Positions 15,729 through 25,010 are shown, counted from the first letter of the stretch. The stretch is 39,730 nt of DNA from Bdellovibrionota bacterium (GCA_963170185.1 CAUJGS010000045.1:1-39730), one strand, 5' to 3'. A program made the numbers and translations. The notes: a model not told the origin generated them from the letters alone.

Positions 15729-16778
15729 ATGCGCAGCGAAACTTATCGTGAAACTCACCGCGAATCTGCAAACCCCGTAAAACAATCCAATCAAACTCAT
15801 CAAGCGGCCCATGCTTCGGTTACTCGCACAAGATGCCCAGCTTGTCGCAAACTCTTTGCGATCGAGACGGATACACTTATGGCGATGACTCGTGCCGGAG
15901 CCTATCGCGCTGAATTCAACTGTACGAGCGATTTTTGTCGCACGGCTTTTGCGATTCCGCTCCCGCTTCCAGAGGGCTTTGATGGCGTGACAGTCGTGCC
16001 GTCTATTCAGCTGCGCCCTGCTGAGGTCGAGACGCTTCGGCCCGAGCAAGCGGGAACTTCTTCGCAGTCGGCCGCCGCACAAAATCTGGAATTGGAATTT
16101 AGCCAACGACCTGAGATCGACTTCGTCGAAAGCGATCAAGCCGCGGTTGTCGAAGAGCCGACTGCCCAGTCCAAGACGAAGCAAAGTGCAGCTGGAGTCG
16201 CGACCGTCACTCTCGGAGTGACGGCTGTGGCCACGGAAAAAGAGTGCCCTCGCTGTAACGCAAAGAACGCGGTGGCGATGACCGAGTGCGTGCGATGCGG
16301 GATCGTCTTTGATCGTTACGATAGTGGCGAAATCGGCACGAAAGCGGATCTTCGAGTTGAAGAAGAGATGGCGCTTGGTGGAACTCGCGAGCTTGCGGCG
16401 TTGTGGGACAAGCTGATGGAAGATTACGAAGATCGTGTGCGCCATGATCGATTCGTGAACGCGTGCCGAGACGCGAAAGCGCTTTCGTACGCGGCCAAAA
16501 AGTATTCTCAGATTCTTGTCTCGGCACCGCAGGACGAAGTCGCGCGTTTGATGCGCAATCGCATTGTCGCCTTGGTTTCGGCACAGGCGGAAATTTCGAG
16601 AATCCCAATTCGCTTGGACTTCCGAATTCCTTCGATGAATACGATGGCACTGGCTATGGGTTCGATTCTTTTCTTCTGGGGACTCATGATGCCGCAGCTT
16701 AAGAACATCATGGAGATTGGACTCTCCATGGTTCTGCTTTCTATCGGCGTTCGCCTAGCGCTTCGTGCTCGGGTGTAG
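15729..16778 (+). CDS. Two zinc-ribbon motifs with C-terminal membrane helices, unknown function
   Basis: 349 residues. A first ribbon is formed by Cys36/Cys39 (RCPACRK) and Cys65/Cys70 (FNCTSDFCR). A second, more compact one has Cys173/Cys176 (KECPRCNAKN) and Cys187/Cys190 (TECVRCGIVFDRYDSG). An acidic, Ala/Gln-rich linker (about 95-165) separates them. The region after residue 205 is helical (EELMALGGTRELAALW-type), and the last 47 residues hold two hydrophobic segments (MALAMGSILFFWGLMMP and MEIGLSMVLLSIGVRLAL) that should anchor it in the membrane. No signal peptide; the ribbons would face the cytoplasm. Zinc-ribbon/membrane combinations occur in MJ0042-type and sensor-like proteins, but I cannot name this family. 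It is divergent from lnt and convergent with the subtilisin-like gene. Confidence 0.65.
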   Translation: MRSETYRETHRESANPVKQSNQTHQAAHASVTRTRCPACRKLFAIETDTLMAMTRAGAYRAEFNCTSDFCRTAFAIPLPLPEGFDGVTVVPSIQLRPAEVETLRPEQAGTSSQSAAAQNLELEFSQRPEIDFVESDQAAVVEEPTAQSKTKQSAAGVATVTLGVTAVATEKECPRCNAKNAVAMTECVRCGIVFDRYDSGEIGTKADLRVEEEMALGGTRELAALWDKLMEDYEDRVRHDRFVNACRDAKALSYAAKKYSQILVSAPQDEVARLMRNRIVALVSAQAEISRIPIRLDFRIPSMNTMALAMGSILFFWGLMMPQLKNIMEIGLSMVLLSIGVRLALRARV

Positions 16779-16813
16779 GAGTCGCCCGAGCCAAGACACT
16801 TGTCGACCGTTCG

Positions 16814-18280
16814 TTAGCGGTTGGGATCGAGGTCGGGTGGAGTTCTGTCCGAAGACGAGCGCGACGGTTCGCGTGCCGTTGGGGCTCCGATAACATTCAA
16901 AAGATTTTTTCCAAAAGATGACATCTCTTCGGCCGGGTCCACGGATTTGAAGTCCGAACTTAGGGCCGACGGCCCGACCTGACGGGAACGAATCGACGGG
17001 TCGGCCGAGAAGGCCGTTGGCGACGTACGTTCCGTGTTCACCGTGGCTTGTCCCGTGATTGAGATCCCCATGTCGAGACTCGTAAGTGCTTTGTAAGCGT
17101 TCAGGAGCTTTGCGCTTCCGGTTTTCGAGAGCAGAGTGTTGTATTCATCGCCGGTACGAAGAATGTATTTCTTCACATCGCTTGCCGAGAACTCGGGCCG
17201 GTGAGCCATTACCAATACGGCAACACCAGTGGTGAACGCGGTGGCTTGGGATGTGCCCGTCATACGACCAAACGAATTGCCTGGAAGCGCGGAATAGATT
17301 TGGTCACCCGGTGCCGCGAGGTCGACCGTGCGAACGCCATAGTTGCTGGAGGGAAGGACTTTCGTGTCTTTCTCATTCACCGCCGTGACCGAGATGATAT
17401 TGGAAAGATCGTAGTCGGCCGGGTAGTAATGCTTGTCGGGATCGTCCGTGTTGGAACGTTCGTTCCCGGCGGCCGCGATAAGGAGGATACCTTTTTTCTC
17501 GGCTTCTTTGACGGCGGCAAATTCCTCCGCCGAGTACTCTGTTCCGCCCCCTGAGTAGTTGATGATCTTGGCGTTCATCTTGATCGCGTAGCGAATCGCT
17601 TGGATGGTGTTTTTCAAATTGTTCGCACCGGGCGCTTTGGGGTCATAATACTTAAGCGTCATGATGCTCACCTTGGGAGCGACGCCAGTGATCCCGAAGC
17701 CGTTTCCTCCGCGTGCGCCGATAATTCCGGCGATGTGTGTTCCGTGGCCGTGATTGTCGGAAAGATCGTTGCTATTGCTTACAAAGTTCCAACCATGAAC
17801 GTCATCGATGAATCCGTTGCCATCGTCGTCGATTCCATTGGTGGCTTTGTCTTTTCCGTTTTTATCTAGACCGACTTCGCCCGTATTCACCCAGAGGTTT
17901 TCGGTCAAATCCTTGTGGCGAATATCGGTGCCTGTATCGATGACCGCTACGATGATGTCTTTCGAGCCTTGGGTAATCTCCCACGCCTTGTGAGCGTTGG
18001 TGCGGGTGAGGCCCCATTTTTCTTTGATAAACGGATCGTTAAAGAGAACGCTTTCTTCTTTGTTGTTCTTCTTTCCAGCTTCGACTCCGGAGGCTCCCTT
18101 TAAAATGAGATTGCGATCATTCGCCGAAGCATCGTCCTGCATGGTTTTTCCGACAAGGGGCACCGAGGCAGGCTCTTTGTTCGACATGTTGCCGAACACG
18201 CCCCAAAGCGTGAATGTGCCAAGAAGACAAACGACAGCGAGTCCAGCCCGAAGTACAGGATGCAGATTTCTCGATTTCAT
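16814..18280 (-). CDS. Subtilisin-like serine protease (peptidase S8), exported
   Basis: 488 residues with an N-terminal hydrophobic signal/anchor (about residues 10-30). The S8 triad is complete: Asp115 in VAVIDTGTDI, His179 in NHGHGTHIAG and Ser344 in MTGTSQATAF, with the oxyanion Asn273 in AAAGNE. The part before Asp115 is too short for a full I9 prodomain, so activation may differ from that of subtilisin. The last 85 residues after the catalytic domain are Ser/Pro-rich and probably disordered. A NGIDDDGNGFIDD loop between Asp and His looks like a calcium-binding insertion. It starts 60 bp after the transglycosylase on the same strand; an exact 15-bp operator-like palindrome lies in the gap, so it may have its own control. 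Likely acts in the periplasm or outside. Confidence 0.93.
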   Translation of the reverse strand: MKSRNLHPVLRAGLAVVCLLGTFTLWGVFGNMSNKEPASVPLVGKTMQDDASANDRNLILKGASGVEAGKKNNKEESVLFNDPFIKEKWGLTRTNAHKAWEITQGSKDIIVAVIDTGTDIRHKDLTENLWVNTGEVGLDKNGKDKATNGIDDDGNGFIDDVHGWNFVSNSNDLSDNHGHGTHIAGIIGARGGNGFGITGVAPKVSIMTLKYYDPKAPGANNLKNTIQAIRYAIKMNAKIINYSGGGTEYSAEEFAAVKEAEKKGILLIAAAGNERSNTDDPDKHYYPADYDLSNIISVTAVNEKDTKVLPSSNYGVRTVDLAAPGDQIYSALPGNSFGRMTGTSQATAFTTGVAVLVMAHRPEFSASDVKKYILRTGDEYNTLLSKTGSAKLLNAYKALTSLDMGISITGQATVNTERTSPTAFSADPSIRSRQVGPSALSSDFKSVDPAEEMSSFGKNLLNVIGAPTAREPSRSSSDRTPPDLDPNR

Positions 18281-18337
18281 GTCCTACTCTTCGGTCGATC
18301 GGACCCGAAAAGCGAGACCTGAATTTGAACTAAACCT

Positions 18338-18352
18338 GTCTCAGTTTGAGAC
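18338..18352. promoter_or_regulatory. 15-bp palindrome, operator-like (exact copy, perfect arms)
   Basis: GTCTCA-GTT-TGAGAC overlaps the stop codon of the transglycosylase gene and lies 57 bp upstream of the protease start at 18280. It fits GTnYCAnnnTGRnAC. Confidence 0.5.
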
Positions 18353-20530
18353 GGACTGAAGGCGAAGTGTCCAGTCCGGAAACGCGACGGCCTGAGAGTT
18401 TAAGCGGCGCTGATAGGTGACGAAGTTCCTTAAAACGAGCTTCACGTAGGTCCGTGTTTCTTCGTAGGGGATTTCTTCGATGAACTCGAGAGGGTCTGGA
18501 CGCATTCTCGTCCTTAGCCAACCTTGGATGGCGCGATCATTGGCGTTGTAGGCGGAAACCGCGAGGATGAATCGACCGTCGTATTTTTGAAAGAGATCAC
18601 GCAGGAACACGGTGCCAAGCGGGATATTGAAATCAGGATCGTAGAGATCGTCGGGGCTTGAAAGCTTCAGCCCGAGGCGACCAGCTGCGACGGCCGCGAC
18701 TTCCGGAATCAGCTGCATGAGGCCGAAGGCGTCGGCGTGGCTTCTGGCAAAAGGGTTGAAGAGTGATTCTTGACGAATGATGGAATAGATCAACGCCGGA
18801 TCGAGCCCTTGTTTGGAGGCCTCTTCGCGGATTCGAGACTCGTAAGGAAGCGGGAAAAGAAGGCCCGGGCTTCGTCGCAAGATCCGAACGCGGTCTTCGG
18901 GCGGAAGCTCCTCCATTCGGATCGTGGCCTGGATATAGAGTTCGAGCCGAGCCATTAAGCCCAACATCGCTTCTTTGCGTTCGATAGAAAATGTGGAGTT
19001 CCAAACTTCGCGCGTGGGATAGGCCTCAAGAAATCGGCGACCGACTTCAAGTTCTTGCAGGGCGATAAACCAGTCGGTTGGTACGCGAAGATCGTCGGGA
19101 ATTGGCGAGCGAGAGCGGGGATCGTAGGAAACATTCGCTTCGGGAAGTGGGTCAAAACGTTTGCCGAGCTCATAATGCGCCAAGATTCCGTAGTAACCAA
19201 AGTGACTGAACTCGCCGAGTTCCGAGAAGATTTTGTCGGCGATGTCTTTTCTTCCCAAATCGCGGTTGAGTCGCGCCATCCAATACATGTTTCGTGTTAG
19301 CGAACCATGGCTGTCTTCGTATTTGTTGGCTTGCTCCAAAATGGCGAGAGCCATTTCTTGTCGACCGGGGAGACGGCGAAGGTTCCAGCCACGGAACCAA
19401 AGAATTTTCGCCTTTGTTGCACGGTCCGGAAGTTTTTCGATATCGAGTTTGGCGAGGATGTCGTGCATTTTCTGAAACTCACCGCGTTCCTCGGCAATGC
19501 GGGCGCGTACCAAAACCGATTCGTGAAGCGAAAACGCCGGGAAGGTTTTTGCGATTTTGGCTTCCATGTCTTCCAAGTATTTCAGCGCATCACTTGGTCG
19601 GTGATCTGTCCATATCGCTCGTGCATACGAGACACCGGTATCGACGTAAGTGCGCACGAGGTTCGTATCGCGACGTTTTAGCCCGGGTTGTAGGAACTGT
19701 TTGTTCGCGAAAGCAAGCCAGGCTCGTGTGGCTTGCAGAAACTCAGTCGTGCGGAGCTGAAGCTTAAACGTCATGCGATAGCCATCAAGCGCTTTCAGGC
19801 GCTCAGTGGCGGACTGCTTTCGGTCGCGTGCGATGGATTGATAGAGCTTTCTAGCTTCGTCAAATTTTCGTGCTGATCGGAGATCCTGTGCGAGAGCCAT
19901 TGGTGTAGGGACGTTGGTCGCCGCCTTGGGATACTGGAGATGGTACCTCGGAGCGATTTCCACAAGTTTCGCTTGGGTTTGTAGAACGGCGTCTTGTGCA
20001 GCGGGCGTTTGTCGCAAACCAGGAGGCAGCGAGGAAAGTATCTCTAGAGCTTTCGTGGCGCGATCCAGGCGAAGCTTTTGGGTTTTTTCAAATCCCGCAA
20101 TTTCACGAAGGGCTTCGGCCATTAAAATCGGGTCGTCGGCATGTTCCGCCAGCGCGATTTTGGCTTTGGCCGTTTCCTCGGCCAGCCACTTCGGCGGATT
20201 CGTGGGAAGGCTTGCTTTTTCCGGCGGGCAAGTCGCGGCGCCGCGTACTTGCGCCAAGAGCCGAACGGCTTCGGGGATCGAGTCATCTTGAAAAATGGCA
20301 AGGAAGCCGGTACAGGCTTCGTCGGTCTTTCCAGATATCGCCATCTGTTGGCTTTCGCGGTAGCGATTGAGAACGGTCGTGGCGTGATCGGTCTGCTTGG
20401 AGGCCTCGGAGGATTGGGCGCGCGAGGCATTTGGAGCGCGCAGGCCGAGATCACTGATTTCTGAAACAGTGGTGCAGCGAGAAACAGCGACAAAGCCCAA
20501 AATCACGAAACCGAATTGAATTATCCTCAT
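18341..20530 (-). CDS. Soluble-lytic-transglycosylase-like protein (Slt family)
   Basis: 729 residues. A hydrophobic N-terminal signal (residues 1-18) ends in SRC, a non-standard lipobox. A long alpha-helical superhelix (about residues 60-550, with TPR-like pairs such as EARKLYQSIARD) matches the ring-shaped U domain of Slt70. The C-terminal lysozyme-like domain (about 570-710) has the catalytic Glu588 in IIRQES, the AFGLMQLIP motif and SAYNAND. It cleaves the MurNAc-GlcNAc bond of peptidoglycan to give 1,6-anhydro ends, in the periplasm. In a predatory bacterium such enzymes may also act on prey wall, but that is inference. Its ATG is only 22 bp from the GTG of divergent dinB. Confidence 0.9.
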   Translation of the reverse strand: MRIIQFGFVILGFVAVSRCTTVSEISDLGLRAPNASRAQSSEASKQTDHATTVLNRYRESQQMAISGKTDEACTGFLAIFQDDSIPEAVRLLAQVRGAATCPPEKASLPTNPPKWLAEETAKAKIALAEHADDPILMAEALREIAGFEKTQKLRLDRATKALEILSSLPPGLRQTPAAQDAVLQTQAKLVEIAPRYHLQYPKAATNVPTPMALAQDLRSARKFDEARKLYQSIARDRKQSATERLKALDGYRMTFKLQLRTTEFLQATRAWLAFANKQFLQPGLKRRDTNLVRTYVDTGVSYARAIWTDHRPSDALKYLEDMEAKIAKTFPAFSLHESVLVRARIAEERGEFQKMHDILAKLDIEKLPDRATKAKILWFRGWNLRRLPGRQEMALAILEQANKYEDSHGSLTRNMYWMARLNRDLGRKDIADKIFSELGEFSHFGYYGILAHYELGKRFDPLPEANVSYDPRSRSPIPDDLRVPTDWFIALQELEVGRRFLEAYPTREVWNSTFSIERKEAMLGLMARLELYIQATIRMEELPPEDRVRILRRSPGLLFPLPYESRIREEASKQGLDPALIYSIIRQESLFNPFARSHADAFGLMQLIPEVAAVAAGRLGLKLSSPDDLYDPDFNIPLGTVFLRDLFQKYDGRFILAVSAYNANDRAIQGWLRTRMRPDPLEFIEEIPYEETRTYVKLVLRNFVTYQRRLNSQAVAFPDWTLRLQSVSN

Positions 20531-20552
20531 TCATCCAGGATAACCAGGGATC

Positions 20553-21674
20553 GTGGACGGGCGCAAAATCATTCACATCGATATGGATTGCTTCTACGCC
20601 GCAGTAGAAGTGAAGTACCAACCTCGCCTCAAGGGCCTGCCCTTGGCGGTTGGCGGCAATGTCGGTGGTCGAGGTGTGCTCACGACGGCGAGCTACGAGG
20701 CTCGAAAGTTCGGCGTGCGCTCGGCGATGACATCGGCGCAAGCGGTGCGTCTTTGTCCGGATCTCATTCTCATTCCGCCGGACTTTTCCAAGTACAAGGT
20801 CGAGAGCCAAAAGGTTCGCAAGATTCTCGAGCGCTACTCGGATCGAATTGAGCCTTTGAGTCTCGATGAGGCGTATTTGGATGTGACCGACTCGGCGATC
20901 GAAGGCGGCATGGCGGCGAAGATCGCCGGGCGAATTCGTCGCGAGATTTCCAATGAGCTTGGGCTGACGGCGAGTGCCGGCGTAGCGCCCAACAAGTTCT
21001 TGGCTAAAATCGCCAGTGACCTCAATAAACCTGACGGTCTCGCTGTGATCCGTCCGGAGCAGGTGGAGGTCTTCATGAAAGACCTACCGATAGAAAAAAT
21101 CTGGGGTGTCGGCAAAGTCACCGCCAAGAAGCTTCAAAGTCTCGGATTTAAAACGTGCGGAGAACTTCAAGCCAAGAGTCTAAATGAGATGGTGGAGATC
21201 TTTGGCTCCTGGGGGGCGCAGCTCTACGAGTTTTCTCGTGGCATAGACAATCGCCCCGTTGTCACGACACGCGAAAGAAAATCGCTCTCGGTTGAGGAAA
21301 CCTATGGTCGCAATCTGGTTTCGCGAGCCGAGATCTTGGGAAAGCTGCCGGAGATCTACGAGGACTTTGCCGAGCGCTTTGCACGCTTCGTTGTTTCTCA
21401 AAATGACCGGGTGAAAGACTCTCGTTCGGAGATCAAGATCCGCTCGATGGTGGTGAAGCTTAAGTTCGATAATTTTCGACAAAAGGGTCGTGAACGAAGC
21501 TTGCGCCAGGCACACGCCCCGTCGATGAGCGAGTTTCGCGAACTCTTGGAGCAAGCTTTGGATGGCGAGACCCGCCCTGTTCGACTTCTCGGAATTGGCG
21601 TGAAGCTGGAGGCTCGCTCGGCCTCCGACAACGTCTCGAGCGCAGATCGCTCGCTTCAGATGGAGTTCACCTAA
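20553..21674 (+). CDS. dinB: DNA polymerase IV (Y-family translesion polymerase)
   Basis: 373 residues, near the family length. The N-terminal palm motif IIHIDMDCFYAAVEV holds the metal-binding Asp10 and the Tyr15 steric-gate position; the second catalytic pair is Asp105-Glu106 in LSLDEAYLDVT. The thumb (helix-hairpin-helix, IWGVGKVTAKKLQSLG) and the little-finger domain (to about 360) follow. The protein ends SLQMEFT, a possible weak beta-clamp-binding motif. Translesion synthesis past bulky lesions. The GTG start is required because the next ATG would cut into the catalytic motif; AGGGA lies two bases upstream. Divergent from the transglycosylase with only 22 bp between starts; no recognisable LexA box. 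Confidence 0.93.
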   Translation: MDGRKIIHIDMDCFYAAVEVKYQPRLKGLPLAVGGNVGGRGVLTTASYEARKFGVRSAMTSAQAVRLCPDLILIPPDFSKYKVESQKVRKILERYSDRIEPLSLDEAYLDVTDSAIEGGMAAKIAGRIRREISNELGLTASAGVAPNKFLAKIASDLNKPDGLAVIRPEQVEVFMKDLPIEKIWGVGKVTAKKLQSLGFKTCGELQAKSLNEMVEIFGSWGAQLYEFSRGIDNRPVVTTRERKSLSVEETYGRNLVSRAEILGKLPEIYEDFAERFARFVVSQNDRVKDSRSEIKIRSMVVKLKFDNFRQKGRERSLRQAHAPSMSEFRELLEQALDGETRPVRLLGIGVKLEARSASDNVSSADRSLQMEFT

Positions 21675-21704
21675 AAATATCGGTCGGCCTGAGGGTCAAA
21701 AGTT

Positions 21705-24065
21705 CTAGCCGAAATTGAAAACGAGCTTGTCGTCTTTCACGTCGACTGAGACCTTGCCGCCCTTCTCGAGGCGGCCAAAGAGAATTTCGTCGACCAACGG
21801 TTTTTTCATGTGATCGTCGATGGTGCGAGCCATCGGACGAGCGCCAAGAAGCGGATCAAAGCCTTTTTTCAGAAGCCACTTGTCGGCGGCTACTGTCGTC
21901 GTAAGCACGACTTTCTTTTTCAAAAGCTGTGCTTTGAACTCGTCGACAAACTTGGCGACGACTTTCAAGACGACTTCCTCAGGAAGTGGTTGGAACTGTA
22001 CCGTGGCGTCGAGGCGATTTAGGAATTCAGGCGTGAACGCGCGCTTGATCGCTTCGCTCTGCTTGTCAGTGCTGGAACCAGCACTCGTCGCACCTATACC
22101 GATGGCGCTCTTTTGTGCATCGGCTGCTCCGGCATTTGTTGTGAGAATTACCACCGTGTTGCGGAAGTCCGAAACTTTGCCGTGTGAGTCGGTCAGTGTA
22201 CCGTTGTCCATCACTTGAAGCAGAATACTCATAAGATCGGGATGAGCCTTTTCGACTTCGTCGAGAAGTACGACGGAGTACGGATTGCGCGATACAGCCT
22301 CGGTGAGCAGGCCGCCTTCTTCGTAGCCGACATAGCCCGGAGGCGCTCCGACCAGACGAGAGACGGCGTGTTTTTCCATGTACTCAGACATATCAAAGCG
22401 CAGGAATTGGTTTCCGAGAACTTTTGCCAGTTGTTTTGCGACTTCGGTTTTTCCGACCCCTGTGGGGCCTGCGAAGAGGTAGCACCCGATGGGTTTGTTC
22501 TCGCGACCAAGCCCTGAGCGCGCAAGTTTGATGGAAGACGAGATGCGCCCGATGGCTTCGTCTTGTCCAAACACCGCCGCGCGCATTTGCTCTTCAAGGT
22601 CTTTCAGGGCGGCCTTGTCGGCGACGTTCACCGACTGCACGGGGACTTGCGCCATCGAAGCCACGACTTTTTCGATATCGGCAACACGAATGGTTTTCCG
22701 TTTTTCGTCTTTGGCGCGAATGCGAGTGCGCGCACCGGCTTCATCCATGACATCGATGGCTTTGTCGGGAAGCTGGCGCCCTTGAATGTATCGCGCGGCC
22801 AGTTCGGAGGCGGCTTTTAAGGCGCCTTCCGAGTAGGCGACGTTGTGATGGTCCTCATAACGTTCGCGCAAGCCTTCGAGGATCTTGATCGTCTCTTCGA
22901 CGGTGGGTTCACGCACATCGATTTTTTGAAAGCGGCGTGCGAGCGCGCGATCCTTTTCAAAGTGTTGGCGGAACTCCTTGTAAGTGGTCGATCCGATACA
23001 GCTAAGTGATCCGTTGGCGAGACCCGGTTTTAAAAGGTTTGATGCATCCATCGAACCGCTAGATGTCGCTCCGGCCCCGACGAGCGTATGAATCTCGTCG
23101 ATGAACAAGATGCCATGGGGCTCGTCGGCGAGCGCTTTGACGACGGCTTTTAGGCGTTCTTCAAAGTCGCCGCGAAACTTGGTTCCCGCCAAAAGGGCAC
23201 CCATATCAAGTGAGTAGATGACCGCGTCTTCAAGAATAGCTGGAACTTTCTTTTCGACGATACGAAGAGCAAGGCCGTCGGCGATTGCGGTTTTGCCAAC
23301 TCCCGGTTCTCCGATGAGCAGAGGGTTGTTCTTGGTTCTTCGAGAAAGAACTTGAACGGCGCGCTCGATCACGTCGTCTCGTCCTACGAGCGGGTCGATT
23401 TTCCCGCTAAGCGCTCGTTCGTTGAGATTCATGCAAAACAGCGCCAGCGGGTTTTTCGACTGCTTAGAAGAGTCTTTTGGAAGGCCATCGATATCGCGCT
23501 CCACGTCGCTGTCTTGGGACGTGTCGGTCTTCGTGCCTTGGCTGGATTTTGTTTCCGATTTTCTTCCCGAAAGGTTCGGCGTTTCCGAACCATACTTGGG
23601 ATTGCCATGAGCGACGTAGTTCACGATATCAAACTGATTCACGCCTTGTTTTTCTAGGAAGTGAACGGCGTGCGACTCGGCCTCGTTAAAAAGGGCGATC
23701 AGCACGTTGCCGGGGTGAACCTGTTCGCGCCCGGCGCTTTGCACCTGGATCACGGCGCGCTGAAGCAGTCGATGGCAGGCGAGTGTGAACTCGGGCTTCC
23801 AGCCCACCGGCACGTTGGTGTTTTCCACCTCCGCACCGCCTTGAGCCTTCAGAAGACGAAGGCGAGGGGCGTGGTTTTCAAGAAACGTATTAAGCTCTTC
23901 GCGCAAGAGGTTCACGTCGCAGCCGACAGCCTGAAGAATTTCGAGAACCTCTTCGTCCTCCGAAAACGCTAAGAGGATGTGCTCAAGGCTTACGAACTCG
24001 TGCCTAGCGTCTCTTGCGATTCGCACGGCTGAGTTAAGAAGTCTTTCTAAACTAGCGCTGAGCAT
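21705..24065 (-). CDS. clpA: ClpA, AAA+ unfoldase of the ClpAP protease
   Basis: 786 residues. The N domain (1-150) is the doubled helical Clp N repeat, followed by a charged linker. D1 has Walker A GEPGVGKT (252-259) and Walker [10 protein letters not shown]2 has GPTGVGKT (533-540) and [11 protein letters not shown] (D602, E603). The IGI at about 655-657 sits where ClpA carries its ClpP-docking loop (IGL in E. coli). ClpA unfolds substrates and feeds them into ClpP, which is not in this window. It follows clpS by 34 bp on the same strand, with AGGGGG six bases before the ATG, as in many proteobacteria where ClpS modulates ClpA toward N-degron substrates. Confidence 0.96.
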   Translation of the reverse strand: MLSASLERLLNSAVRIARDARHEFVSLEHILLAFSEDEEVLEILQAVGCDVNLLREELNTFLENHAPRLRLLKAQGGAEVENTNVPVGWKPEFTLACHRLLQRAVIQVQSAGREQVHPGNVLIALFNEAESHAVHFLEKQGVNQFDIVNYVAHGNPKYGSETPNLSGRKSETKSSQGTKTDTSQDSDVERDIDGLPKDSSKQSKNPLALFCMNLNERALSGKIDPLVGRDDVIERAVQVLSRRTKNNPLLIGEPGVGKTAIADGLALRIVEKKVPAILEDAVIYSLDMGALLAGTKFRGDFEERLKAVVKALADEPHGILFIDEIHTLVGAGATSSGSMDASNLLKPGLANGSLSCIGSTTYKEFRQHFEKDRALARRFQKIDVREPTVEETIKILEGLRERYEDHHNVAYSEGALKAASELAARYIQGRQLPDKAIDVMDEAGARTRIRAKDEKRKTIRVADIEKVVASMAQVPVQSVNVADKAALKDLEEQMRAAVFGQDEAIGRISSSIKLARSGLGRENKPIGCYLFAGPTGVGKTEVAKQLAKVLGNQFLRFDMSEYMEKHAVSRLVGAPPGYVGYEEGGLLTEAVSRNPYSVVLLDEVEKAHPDLMSILLQVMDNGTLTDSHGKVSDFRNTVVILTTNAGAADAQKSAIGIGATSAGSSTDKQSEAIKRAFTPEFLNRLDATVQFQPLPEEVVLKVVAKFVDEFKAQLLKKKVVLTTTVAADKWLLKKGFDPLLGARPMARTIDDHMKKPLVDEILFGRLEKGGKVSVDVKDDKLVFNFG

Positions 24066-24099
24066 ACGTACCCCCTACGAACTCGAGTCAGACATCGGA

Positions 24100-24477
24100 T
24101 CAGGTATCGGCCTTCTCCATTGTGCATTTCAACGGAAAACGGTTTTGTTTCGCATAGGTGTTCACCAAGTGAACCTTCGTCTCTGCGATTTCGTGCGAGA
24201 AAACACCGCAAGTGCCGGCACCTTTGTGATGCACTTCAAGCATGATCTTGGTGGCTTCTTCGATCTGTTTGCTGAAGAACTTCTGTAGGATATGAACGAC
24301 GAAATCCATGGGTGTGAAGTCGTCGTTCATAAGAAGCACGCGGTACATTGGCGGTGTTCGAACTTCCGGGCGAGATTCGGCGACAGCTGTGCCTCCGCCT
24401 TCTTCGATCTCGGATTGAGACATGAGAGGCGTAAGACCGTTTCGGAGATCGTAGTTTTCATCTAGGAATCTGAACAC
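24100..24477 (-). CDS. clpS: ClpS, adaptor of ClpA for N-end-rule substrates
   Basis: 125 residues from GTG. The core (about residues 40-125) shows the ClpS fold: YRVLLMNDDFTPMDFVVHIL with the Asn-Asp binding-pocket motif, HHKGAGTCGVFSHEIAETKV and the final KCTMEK. ClpS binds proteins with bulky N-terminal residues and delivers them to ClpA. The first 38 residues are an acidic, flexible extension. The start was chosen from the promoter: a TATAAT -10 at 24499-24504 would start transcription near 24492, leaving a short leader with AAGGGAG before the GTG at 24477. ATG at 24423 is possible but lacks a ribosome site; the ATG at 24630 lies upstream of the promoter. First gene of the clpS-clpA unit. 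Confidence 0.9.
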   Translation of the reverse strand: MFRFLDENYDLRNGLTPLMSQSEIEEGGGTAVAESRPEVRTPPMYRVLLMNDDFTPMDFVVHILQKFFSKQIEEATKIMLEVHHKGAGTCGVFSHEIAETKVHLVNTYAKQNRFPLKCTMEKADT

Positions 24478-24498
24478 AAGCCCGCTCTCCCTTCTTCT

Positions 24499-24528
24499 AT
24501 TATATGTGCACGCTTTCGAGTGACGCAA
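24499..24528 (-). promoter_or_regulatory. Sigma-70-type promoter of clpS-clpA
   Basis: Minus strand: TTGCGT (24523-24528), 18-base spacer, exact TATAAT (24499-24504). The -35 matches three of six consensus positions. Transcription would start about 15 nt before the GTG of clpS. Confidence 0.55.
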
Positions 24529-24608
24529 TCTGAGGCGGACTAGGTTTTTAGCGGATTCTGAAACTTGTGGGGCTCCAAAGTTCGCGATGTGCCATCGACT
24601 TGACCATG

Positions 24609-24623
24609 GTCTCAGTTCGAAAC
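24609..24623. promoter_or_regulatory. 15-bp palindrome, operator-like (one mismatch)
   Basis: GTCTCA-GTT-CGAAAC differs from GTnYCAnnnTGRnAC at one position. It lies about 80 bp upstream of the -35 of the clpS promoter. Confidence 0.35.
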
Positions 24624-24645
24624 GTGCCACGACGCTTGATGTACC

Positions 24646-24670
24646 GGGCTTGGGCCGGGCTGGGGTAGGG
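24646..24670 (+). other. G-quadruplex motif with five G-tracts
   Basis: GGG-CTT-GGG-CC-GGG-CT-GGGG-TA-GGG. Loops are two or three bases, which favours a stable intramolecular quadruplex on the plus strand. It sits in the 620-bp region between clpS and pilA. Confidence 0.5.
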
Positions 24671-24820
24671 CGCGGTGGTCGAGTGACGTTGAGGGGCGCT
24701 TTTTGGGCTTAACACGAGGCTAATCTTTGGTCGGTTAAAGAATAATCTGGACTATTCAGTTACTTAGCTTCCGTCAAACTTCTAGTCACGGAACGAGCAC
24801 CGGTGCCCATAAGAGGCTTT

Positions 24821-24857
24821 GTTTCATAGTGGTACGTATTTCGAATCAGCATGAAAC
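24821..24857. promoter_or_regulatory. Two operator-like palindromes 22 bp apart
   Basis: GTTTCA-TAG-TGGTAC (24821-24835) fits GTnYCAnnnTGRnAC exactly; GAATCA-GCA-TGAAAC (24843-24857) has one mismatch. Start-to-start distance is 22 bp, about two helical turns, so two dimers could bind on the same face. Upstream of pilA. Confidence 0.4.
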
Positions 24858-24906
24858 AGGACTCTGAGTCGCTTCGAGACAGTTTCGAAAATGTGCCAGA
24901 CAAAAC

Positions 24907-24921
24907 GTCTCAGAGTGAATC
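24907..24921. promoter_or_regulatory. Third operator-like palindrome upstream of pilA (one mismatch)
   Basis: GTCTCA-GAG-TGAATC differs from the pattern at the penultimate base. It is also the right half of a larger inverted repeat, ACTCTGAG (24861-24868) with CTCAGAGT (24909-24916). Confidence 0.35.
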
Positions 24922-25010
24922 CTTTAGATGGCATGAAGGATGAACTACTGATCAAGCAACTGGTCGACTTTGAGTTGCGGATGTCTGTCAGAGATTTTCG
25001 GAATTCCGCT

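Noticed and set aside
17717-17724. Exact GCCGATAA (sigma-28 -10) on the plus strand
   Set aside because: Lies inside the subtilisin-like gene on the other strand, explained by its codons, with no gene downstream in that direction.
24424-24630. N-terminal extension of ClpS to the ATG at 24630
   Set aside because: The TATAAT promoter at 24499-24528 lies inside this stretch, and the sequence is not ClpS-like.
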